Assembly: GCF_901709675.1 (NCBI RefSeq)
Contig: NC_051097.1
Span: 10,270,039 to 10,334,038, forward strand
Reading direction: 5' to 3'
Source: Syngnathus acus
Taxonomy: Eukaryota; Chordata; Actinopteri; Syngnathiformes; Syngnathidae
DNA length: 64,000 nucleotides
A model generated the notes under the pieces. That model saw only the letters and a list, made by a program, of their open reading frames with translations, made no database searches and was not told where the DNA came from. How positions within the stretch are numbered: the stretch's first letter is position 1; each line of letters opens with the position of its first letter. A program made the position numbers and the translations under genes. Below are positions 55,871 through 64,000 of the stretch, one piece after another.

Positions 55871-58032
55871 CAGCAACAGCGGGCAGGACTCGCTAATAAA
55901 TCGGACACCAAGACACATTTTTATTTGCATTTTTTTTTAAATGCATCCCATTATATTTGTGGGTCATTGTGAGAGATTGAGTATTTTTCAGTGCGTGTGT
56001 TTTTCTTACGTTTGCATTAAAGGAAAACAGCGTCCTCTGTTGCTAAAAGAAGCCACTGCAGGAGAGTAGGCTACTGTTAAAAATAATTGGACTCAAGTAG
56101 GAAAATAATTTAATTTGAAGGAAAACAAAAAAAACACAGATTTATTTTCTTTTAATCGGCATGAATGTCAAATACAGAAATGTGTTGACAGGCACACAAA
56201 GACCCTAATTGGTGCTCAAGCACCTGCCTTTTCAATTTAGACTGATTAAAAAGTGCCTTTTTTGCCGCAGCCTTTTTTAAAATCTTCATTTGTATATTTC
56301 TTGAAGTTTTAAAAAACTGTCATCATTTCCATCCAAAGATTTGAGAGGCATTTGAGTTCTTAATGGCGTCCTTTCATGACATTGGAAAGAAAAAAAAAAA
56401 TGCTTTTCTGGAGCCCAGATGAATTTGAGGAAAGAAAAGACGTTTCCAAATGTACAGATGAAGTCGCGTCACCGCCATCTTCTCTTTTGCACGGGATGTA
56501 TTATAGCATTGACGCCATATTTGCTGATTCCCGTCAATGACGGTGCACCACGATGGCCTAGTTTCGAGGACTTCCCAGTTTAAAACAAACACGGCGAGGA
56601 GAGCGATTGCCACATTTTTCTGATGCAAAACGTCAGTGCGACCCTTTGTTCCAGTCCCACATTGACTTTCACTTCTGTAAACTGCGCATGAGTAGTCATA
56701 TCGCAACGCCGCCGTCACATGTCAGACTGGACGTGTGCACAAAAAGTCATGCTTTGACAAAAGAGCGCATGCAAGACTCCCAACAGAACCAAGTCATCCC
56801 GATCATGCAGTTGTTAGGAATGTTGAATATTTGCAATGATTGGATCTTTCCAATGGTTTTGATGAGACTTAGAAAAAGACGGAGGAAGGACGTCCTTCCT
56901 GGTCTTGTCGCATCCTGTCTTCTGCTGACAGAAGCTGTTTTCTCTTTTTTTTTTTTTTTTTATATATATATACGACTGAAACTCACTGGACATTTGTGAC
57001 TTGCATATTGACTGTTTGTCTCCAGAATATTACGGCTTTAGTCAAAATGTCGAAAGGAACAAACAAATCGAGGAGGTTGGGGGATTTTAGGCCTTTGCAT
57101 GTGCCTGAACAAAATTCAAGTAAAAACAAACCAAATATTTTGTGGCTCAGAGTATACCAGAGTACATTGGGAAAGTAGATGTGAGTGGGATGCTTTTCCC
57201 TCCATTATAAAAATAAAAAGTACTCAGAAGAAGTGACGGTCACTGTGATGTGTTGTTTTTCCAAGCAAGTCTGACACAACCAGCTCAACATCACGACAAT
57301 AGTCACTTTTCAAGGGAAAAATGAATCACAAATATGACACTGATATTAGCAATAATATGATGTAATTTTTTTTTAATTAAGTGTAAAGAGAAGGAAGAAG
57401 TAGAATAACGTTGATGCTAACGTTGATGCTAACGATGATGCGCGTATAGCAGCTAGCAAACACTTCTGGGTTAGCGCTTAACTTTAGCACCATTTTTCAA
57501 CAACAATTCAGTCTGGATACTTTTTCTGATTAATTCTAATAAAATCCCGACAGCTGAATTGCTTTGGACATCCGATGTCATTACATCTCCTCCTCCCCCA
57601 CGGCCCGAAAAACAGGAAGTCTTTCTAGTCAGGAGAAACATTGGCCAAGCACCTTGCCCTAGCCTCCAGCTTCCTGCTAGGAGGAAACTGCAAAAGCTTG
57701 TAAAAAGCCGTCACATCAGCATATATTGGTGACCGTGGTGTTCCCTTTCCACTTTTTCCCGATAGAAAAGACCCTCAGTTGGGGCAACTGTAAAAAAAAA
57801 AACGTGATTTCGTCAGCAGAAAATGGCTGATCAGAACAAAACATTCTGACTTTAAACAAACATCATCTGGGTGCTTTGGGAGATTCCCAACAGCCGATCA
57901 ATATCGCCAAGCCTGAATTGAGAGAAAATGTGCTTTTGCAATGCGGCAATCATTGACAGAGTGACGGCTTAAAAGTCCGTTTGGCCCGCAGCTTTGCGTT
58001 CATTCAAGTTGTTCTTCACCTGCAAATTCAAG
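55871..58032. other. Intergenic between dab2 and c9 (head to head)
   Basis: No exon is seen; the open frames at 56.4-57 kb have no family features and overlap on both strands. A T17-(TA)n tract is near 56947-56972 and a 12-base CGTTGATGCTAA repeat (2.5 units) at 57408-57437. The c9 promoter should lie in the last 300 bases (ATATATTGG near 57720). Confidence 0.5.
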
Positions 58033-60764
58033 ATGAGGATCGCGTTTGCCGTCTTGCTGGGTCTCTTTCTCATGCTCGCCGAGAAAGGAATGTATGTATC
58101 ATTTTTTAGAATCCATATGCACATTCTGAAATGATGTACAATGGATAATTAACCTCGGAAAAGGAATTCAATTGAACTGATTTAAATTAGGGTAGACAAA
58201 ATGGCTAACAGGAGCTAGCCTATGTATGCTAGCTGGCATTTTTTTGCTTTCTGCCCTTGCTTTGCTGATGTCAAGAAAATCATCTGACCATAAACACGTT
58301 TTGCAAGAGCAGATTTGAGGCGATAACCACGTAATTCTCCACTTCCTCCAGTGGGAACACTCGTCCGAGCTAATTCCATCGCTAATGGTGTCTTTTTTAG
58401 GGGAGTGGAACTTCCTGATCCGCCCGCCGTGGACTGCGTGTGGAGTCGCTGGTCCGAGTGGGGCGTTTGCGATCCGTGCACGTTAACCAGAGTGAGTCCA
58501 AAATTCAGATATGTGTTGCGAGCTAGGTGTGGTTAACCCCAATGTGAACGAAACGGATTTTCTTCTGTGATGGTCAGAGGCGTTCCCGGAGCGCCACGGT
58601 GTTCGGACAATTCGGCGGCGAGTCCTGCCAGGGTTCCATTGGCGAGCGAGAGTCCTGCGTGAGCGACGCTACATGTCAACAACCTCCACGTCCGCTATGC
58701 ACCGACGAGGAGTTCCAATGCGAGTCAGGTACATGACTGTTTTTATTATTCTGATGATCTGGACAAAATTGGCATCAATGACAAAACTTCCCGCAGGTTC
58801 TTGCATCCATAAGAGACTCATGTGCAACGGCGACTACGACTGCGAAGACGGATCTGATGAAGACTGCGACGACCCCACGAGGCGCCCGTGTCACCCCGCC
58901 GTGCTAGAAAACAACGAGCAAGGCAGGACGGCAGGATACGGGTACCATTTTGATCAAAAACGAATAATAAGTCACGACTCAGCAGTTTCCAGTTTGAACA
59001 TGTCCTACTCTTCCCTCACGCCAGAATCAACATTTTGGGCTCGGACCCTCGTATGAACCCCTTCAACAATGATTACTTCAACGGCCGATGCGAACGGGTC
59101 AAGAATCCGTACACGGGGAAGTTCGACCGACTCCCGTGGAATGTCGGGGTGCTCAATTATCAGGTGAGTCACAAAGACGACGCGTTGGCACCACGTGGTG
59201 ATCAATCCCTTCCATTCTCCAGACGCTAGCCGAGGAAACGGTCTCCAGGGAAATCTACGAGGACACGCACAGCCTGCTCAAGGATATCCTCAGGGAGACG
59301 AGCAGAAAGGTGGACGCCGGACTTTCCTTCAAGTTCAACCCGAGCGAGGAATCCATGTCGAGTTCGCCTGGCAGTGCTAGTGTCGATTATCAGTATGAGA
59401 AGAAAACTATGATCAAGGAGATGTCCGAGTACACCAACATCCGGGTAATTTTTTTTTAGTCACATTGTTAGAAAAGATTTGTGATTGTTTAAAATACACA
59501 AAGTGTAATTCTTCTTCTTTCCGTTCAGAACAAGAGCTTCATGAGAGTCAAGGGAAGAGTCCAGATGAGCACCTACAGGCTTCGTTCCCGCGCTCTCCAG
59601 ATGGCCGACGAGTTCCTGGCGCACGTCCGGTCTTTGCCTTTGCAGTACGACAAGGGCATCTACTTCGCCTTCCTGGAGGACTACGGAACGCACTACACCC
59701 AAAACGGGAAGTCTGGCGGAGAATATGAACTCATCTATGTTCTCAACCAGGACGCCATCAAGGCCAAAAGTACGTCAATCAGAGCACAGCGGCGGTTGCG
59801 TCAACTGCTCCTTAACATTTTTTTTTTCTCTACTTCCAGATCTGACGGAGAGAAAAGTTCAAGAATGCGTCAAATTGGGTATCTCGTTGGACTTTACCGG
59901 AGAGTCGGTTAGCGAAGGAAAAGCTCACTACAAAGACGACAAGTGTGATGACGTATCCACAAAAGCCCAAGGTTTGACCTTTGACCTTTGCTTTCCCATG
60001 CTAACGAAAACTAGCAAAAGCGCTCATTTTTACCTGCAGGAGAGATTGCTGGCAAAGCGGTCGTGGATAAGGTGATGACATCGGTGAAAGGAGGCACCTT
60101 GGAAAGTGCCGTGGCCATGAGGGCCAAACTAAACAAGGACGGGCTGATGGACATCGCTACGTACCAGGCGTGGGCTCGCACCATCGCCGACGCCCCTGCG
60201 CTTCTCAACAGCGAGGTAATTGCCAAGAGCCAGAATGACGTCATGGAGTCCAGACCTTTCATGAGTTTTTGCTTCCGTTAGCCGCAGCCCATTTATACGC
60301 TGGTTCCTTTGGACATGGCCGACGCCAACGTAAGGATCGGCAACTTGAAGCGGGCCACGGCCGACTACGTGGCCGAGTACAGCGTGTGCAAGTGTAAGCC
60401 GTGCCACAATGGCGGCACTGTCGCGCTGCTGGATGGCAAGTGCATGTGTTTGTGCCCGCACCTCTTTGAGGGAATGGCTTGCCAGAATTTCAAAGGCGAC
60501 AAAGCCAAGCACACAGGTAACTACTCCATTTAGAAAAAAACATGTTCTAAAACTTCATTTCAAATCATCACAACTAAAATGACAGATGAATCATTTTTTT
60601 GTGCAGGTGGACGTCCCGAGGTCTCTCAAGAAGGCAACTGGTCCTGTTGGTCCGAGTGGTCCGACTGCAGGGGGGGTAAACGAACCAGGACGCGAAGCTG
60701 CAACACAATCGGGCTGCTCGGCGCTCGCTGCAGAGGAGACAGCAGCAGTGAAGAGTACTGCTGA
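58033..60764 (+). CDS. Complement component C9
   Basis: C9 is the plasma protein that polymerises as the pore of the membrane attack complex. The start ATG is at 58033 with a signal peptide [17 protein letters not shown]. Exons join in frame to give, in order: TSP1 ([20 protein letters not shown]), LDL-receptor class A ([17 protein letters not shown]), the MACPF domain with the signature [17 protein letters not shown], an EGF-like segment ([19 protein letters not shown]) and a second, C-terminal TSP1 ([20 protein letters not shown]) ending SSEEYC. Human C9 lacks the last TSP1; fish C9 has it. One donor and acceptor near each exon were checked and keep frame (for example 58091/58401). C6-C8 are excluded by the single LDLRA and short C terminus. 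Divergent to dab2, as in human. Confidence 0.97.
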
Positions 60765-60770
60765 AGAATA

Positions 60771-60786
60771 CAGTGCCACCTAGTGG
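60771..60786 (-). promoter_or_regulatory. CTCF-type motif in the c9 3' UTR
   Basis: The minus strand reads CCACTAGGTGGCACTG, a full consensus match, beginning seven bases after the c9 stop codon. Confidence 0.5.
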
Positions 60787-60902
60787 TCGTCAATGGCTTC
60801 CCGTTTACGTTTGCATCAAATTGCTGCATTTTTTTTTATTTGACGGCTTCTTTCAGTTTTAATATTTAGTACAGAACATATATATGATAGCTAATGTGTG
60901 TA

Positions 60903-60908
60903 AATAAA
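60903..60908 (+). terminator. c9 polyadenylation signal
   Basis: AATAAA lies about 140 bases after the c9 stop. Confidence 0.65.
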
Positions 60909-61644
60909 CGTGTCTCGCGCCCTTATAGTGTTGTGCTGTTTTTAATTTTTTCATTGATTTCTAAAAAATAATAGCTCAATGAAGCTAACACGTTGAAAAT
61001 ATTACGTCAGACATACGCTGAACACAGAGCATGTTTTGTTTTTCAGTCACGGTGACATGGACATACGCCATTTTTAAAGGCCAAGGGCACATTCCAGTCC
61101 CTTGCGCTCATAAATGAAAACCAGACGAGGAAATAAAACAGGCCGTTTTGGTGTTTTTATGACATCAACAAATGGAAATAAAATGTTCTGTTTTCTCTGT
61201 TGGCATTTTTTCCATCCTGCTTTGTCAACAAATCACACGACATATGTGGATTAATCATCAACAACATGGGTTTTATTATTTTTATAGAATTTAGCCAATG
61301 AAAATAAACAAAAATAATACAAAAAAGGCAGGCTATTAGGTAGCAGTAGAATTTTGTGGCACGCTGTTTTTTGTCGTGTGTTTGTATCCCTGCGCAGGGC
61401 CGTGCAAAAGTGGGGGGGGGCTGACGGGCAGAGTGATTGCTGATTTGATCCCATGGCCATAGAAGTTTACAAATTTGAAAATATAAATATCCTGGCTACC
61501 GATTCTCTTTCTATTAATGCATAGTATTAGTTGTCATTTTCATGAATTAGATATGGATTGATTAGTTGAAATGGTGATGGGATTATTTTTTTTAGATTTC
61601 GCACATATCTGCAGCCCCCTTTCTCATATGTCTTCCCAGAAGAT
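60909..61644. other. Intergenic between c9 and gas1 (tail to tail)
   Basis: AT-rich sequence without an exon. It holds the gas1 3' UTR; TTTATT at 61273-61278 is a candidate minus-strand polyadenylation signal. Confidence 0.5.
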
Positions 61645-62352
61645 TTAGGAGGGTCTCGCACTTGTGGTGTCCACGCGCGAGTGATAATCCTCGTCATCAT
61701 CCTCATATTCGTCATCATCCTCCCAGTCCGAAAATCCGCTGCCGTCCTCTTCCCCCTCTTTGCAAAACGTTTTCATGCTGATTTGAACGTACTCGCAAAA
61801 CCCCCATTCCTCGCCGTCACACACGCACGTCTCCAGCGCCCTAGCGGCTGGGACGTCGCGCATGCGTACCATAGCCGCGCGGCACTCCGACGAGCACTGC
61901 TGGCCTCCACTAACACTAAACACCCTCCCACAGTGGGACAGGAAGTCCAGCATGACAGCTCTGCACGCCGGCTCCTCCTCGCAGCGACGCCGTGCGTGCG
62001 TGCATCCCAGTCGCGCGCGCGTTCGCGGCAAGCACTGCTCAATGGCCCGCTTGGCCCTGGCGCACAGTGGGTCCAGAGCACAATCGCAGTCCTCCAGATC
62101 CGAGCCGCCGCGCGTCAGGTTGAGCTGAATCAGGGACGTCACGCAGTGCCTGGGACACGTTCGGCGCTCCCCGCTCAGCACCGATGCGCACGCGTGGGTG
62201 TATTTCTCGTAGGCATAGAGGCACTCCGCCTCGCTGTGGCACTGCAGGATGGCCTTCCAGCACACGAGCCGCTTCTGGTTGTGCTTGTCGCCTACGCACA
62301 GCCCAAGGACGAGGACCAACACGCCGCATCTCCACGCGGCTGTACTCTCCAT
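61645..62352 (-). CDS. Growth arrest-specific 1 (Gas1), single exon
   Basis: Gas1 is a cell-surface co-receptor that helps Hedgehog signalling and is related to GFR-alpha receptors. The chosen start at 62352 gives MESTAAWRCGVLVLVLGLCV, a clear signal peptide; an in-frame ATG 17 codons upstream would bury it. Two Cys-rich GFR-alpha-like domains follow: the first from LVCWKAILQCHSEAECLYAY to RAIEQCLP, the second from LGCTHARRRCEEEPACRAVM to ISMKTFCKEG, with DCDCALDPLC and ETCVCDGEEWGFC as linker motifs. An acidic tail (FSDWEDDDEYEDDDEDYHS) ends at a TAA after SARPS. The length is 235 residues, well below human GAS1 (345), and no hydrophobic GPI-attachment tail is present in any frame just beyond. 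GC-rich, intronless as expected. Teleosts have gas1a/gas1b; which is not clear. Confidence 0.9.
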   Translation of the reverse strand: MESTAAWRCGVLVLVLGLCVGDKHNQKRLVCWKAILQCHSEAECLYAYEKYTHACASVLSGERRTCPRHCVTSLIQLNLTRGGSDLEDCDCALDPLCARAKRAIEQCLPRTRARLGCTHARRRCEEEPACRAVMLDFLSHCGRVFSVSGGQQCSSECRAAMVRMRDVPAARALETCVCDGEEWGFCEYVQISMKTFCKEGEEDGSGFSDWEDDDEYEDDDEDYHSRVDTTSARPS

Positions 62353-63301
62353 CAGCGTGACGCGTCGTAACTTTCCCACAGCTAGGATACTCAATGTCCT
62401 CACGGCTCTTCACTTTGAGCGTGTGCGCAATTTTCCAAACTGCTGCTCTCGTTTCACTTGATTTGTGTGCGTGTGTGTGCAACTTTAGTGCACTCTTATT
62501 CCAACCTGTCGACTCCGATTGGACTTTAGCACTATGACATCACGATGGGCGGCGCCGTAAGCACAAAAATGTGTTGAGCGTTCCCCAATTTCCTTTATTT
62601 ACTCATTGAATAAAATAAATAAAAGTGGCGCACCTGTAGTCTCTCGTGACATGGAAAATGTTGAGTTTTTTGCTTTGACTTGAGAGCAAAAATTTGAGAT
62701 ACAAGCTCAACCAAATGTTTTGCTTTCTGGGTGGGAGGCTGAAACAGATAACTCACATTTACTTTCTACTTCCTTCCTTGCCCTCCCTGCGTATAAACAT
62801 TGTGTAGCAAACATCTGCGAGCCATCCACATGGTTTGCTCCGTTCCCGACTGACTCACGCTCACTTTCCACGTCCACAAACGTTTGGCTGCCAAGTTTGA
62901 AAAAAAAAGGCAGTAAAAATTCCATCAAGAAGGAACTTTTTGGCTTTCGACTGCCAAATTCCAGAGAGAGCACCGCCAGTAACGCGCTGCGATGTTATTT
63001 CAAAACCTCATTTCAATCTCACATGCTCGGTGGCCCGTTTTTTATGCGCTTGTAGTCCCGACTAAAGAATGGCGCAAAACCAGTGACAATCTTTTTTTAT
63101 CGAAACAAATCGAAGTGAAGTGAAAAAGTGACATGCGTCGTCGTTGGAATCTGCAATTCCCCAGAGGTTGTCAGCTTGCGGTTTCAGTGCGATCCAGGCG
63201 ATGAGCCGAAGAACCAGACTGTTTCATGAACATCAGGGTTATTATAGTTCACCAAACCCGACGGAATAACTAAAAAGAATTGGTGTAAAAGTAAACCCAC
63301 C
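62353..63301. other. Intergenic between gas1 and the fbp gene
   Basis: No exon is seen. It holds the gas1 promoter region, with CCAAT-type ATTGG at about 62518, and the 3' UTR of the FBP gene. Confidence 0.5.
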
Positions 63302-63946
63302 TCATTTGTGATGCTTCTTATAGATGGCAATGTACTCCTGCACGTCATCGGGCGAGCCCAGCACCACGGGGACCCTCTGGTGGATGTTGGTGGGCTGGAT
63401 GTCCAGAATGTTGCCGGCCCCCGTGGTGGCCATGCCGCCCGCCTGCTCCACGATGAACGACATGGGGTTGCACTCGTAGAGTAGTCGCAGCTTAAAGACC
63501 ACAAAGAGAGAGAAACAGTTACAGCATGACTGTCATAATCCACCAGATGGCGCCATAGAAAGCACTCACCTTTCCTTTTGGGCTCTTGGTGTTGGCAGGG
63601 TATAAAAAGATGCCGCCGTACACCAACGTGCGATGGACATCTGCTACCATGGAGCCGATATAGCGGCTGCCGTATGGAGCAGAACCGTCCTGGAAAGACA
63701 GCACACAAATCAGTGGTGACATCACACCGCTGCTTATTTTGAGCTTGACGAGTGAGTTTAAAATATGATTAGCGTGTTTTATTGATTATTGTGAAAGGTT
63801 CCATTTACCTCAGGGAACTTTTTCTTCTGAATATATTCCGTCACATCAGGGTAAAAATGCTGAGCGTATCCTTCATTCAAGCTGTAGATTTTCCCTTTCT
63901 TCTTGATTTTTACGTCTCGATCCACCAGGATGAACTCCCCGATGGC
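63302..63946 (-). CDS. Fructose-1,6-bisphosphatase, last three exons (partial)
   Basis: FBPase hydrolyses fructose-1,6-bisphosphate to fructose-6-phosphate in gluconeogenesis in the cytosol. Three exons are visible: 63809-63946 ([20 protein letters not shown] ... QKKKFPE), 63570-63689 ([20 protein letters not shown] ... [11 protein letters not shown]) and 63302-63490 ([20 protein letters not shown] ... [11 protein letters not shown], then stop). All joins are in phase. They hold substrate-binding residues of the sugar-phosphate site (NEGYA, YVGSM-like, KLRLLYE). The N-terminal AMP-binding and metal-site exons lie beyond the window. Some residues (KKKFPEDG, EQAGG, HQRVP, VQEY) look like FBP2, others (CNPM, GMATTG, SPDDV) like FBP1, so the paralogue is left open. 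Human GAS1 and FBP1/2 also lie on the same arm (9q21-22). Confidence 0.96.
63540..63555 (+). promoter_or_regulatory. CTCF-type motif in the last fbp intron
   Basis: CCACCAGATGGCGCCA is a full match to the CTCF consensus, 50 bases above the final exon. Confidence 0.45.
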
Positions 63947-64000
63947 CTGATGGAGAACTTCAAAATTAGAGTTTTTGCAAGACGGGAGCCACCACGGTCA

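Noticed and set aside
56607-56999. 130-residue open frame before c9
   Set aside because: It ends in a low-complexity F-run from a T tract and overlaps a frame on the other strand; no family features.
61681-62370. 229-residue plus-strand open frame
   Set aside because: It is the antisense of the GC-rich gas1 exon and has no domain; gas1 on the other strand is clear.

Overview
This window is nuclear DNA of a vertebrate, almost certainly a compact-genome teleost fish. Genes are split into many short exons with GT/AG introns. Products match vertebrate families along their whole length. The gene content includes a teleost-type short ARID gene and a C9 with a C-terminal thrombospondin repeat, and a worn copy of a common fish interspersed repeat is present. 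The species cannot be fixed from the sequence. There is no sign of bacterial DNA, a provirus, CRISPR or an operon.

Layout. 1-7.5 kb: no gene; AT-rich, with homeodomain-type motif clusters and one old repeat. 7.5-14.2 kb (-): tsc1 (hamartin) with a noncoding first exon. 15.4-17.7 kb (+): gfi1b. 17.7-21.5 kb: noncoding. 21.5-25 kb (+): gtf3c5. 25.6-28.6 kb (+): cel-type bile-salt lipase. 29-33.2 kb: four replication-dependent histone genes (H2B+, H2A+, H4+, H2B-) with promoters and 3' stem-loops. 33.7-33.9 kb: a foldback MITE. 36.85-39.6 kb (+): an ARID5-like gene, probably arid6. 41.8-49.8 kb (-): bdp1. 50-55.9 kb (-): dab2. 58-60.9 kb (+): c9. 61.6-62.4 kb (-): single-exon gas1. 63.3-64 kb (-): the last three exons of a fructose-1,6-bisphosphatase gene that runs out of the window.

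The genes do not form one pathway. tsc1-gfi1b-gtf3c5-cel keeps the gene order known from human 9q34, and dab2-c9 keeps the pair from human 5p13, so the window joins several ancestral synteny blocks, with the histone cluster at one junction. Two genes, gtf3c5 (TFIIIC) and bdp1 (TFIIIB), encode RNA polymerase III initiation factors.

I found no wholly new system. The best leads are: an orphan H4-type promoter element without its gene; an H2B with an arginine-rich tail behind an array of CCAAT boxes; a gas1 lacking the expected GPI-anchor tail; KPKPN-type repeats of bdp1 lying in the C-terminal half; a composite GATA/CCAAT/Gfi site in the gfi1b promoter; a ZNF143-type site at the bdp1 promoter; and a scatter of strong CTCF-type motifs, one inside a dab2 coding exon. 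All calls come from reading the sequence and remembered family sequences; no search was run.
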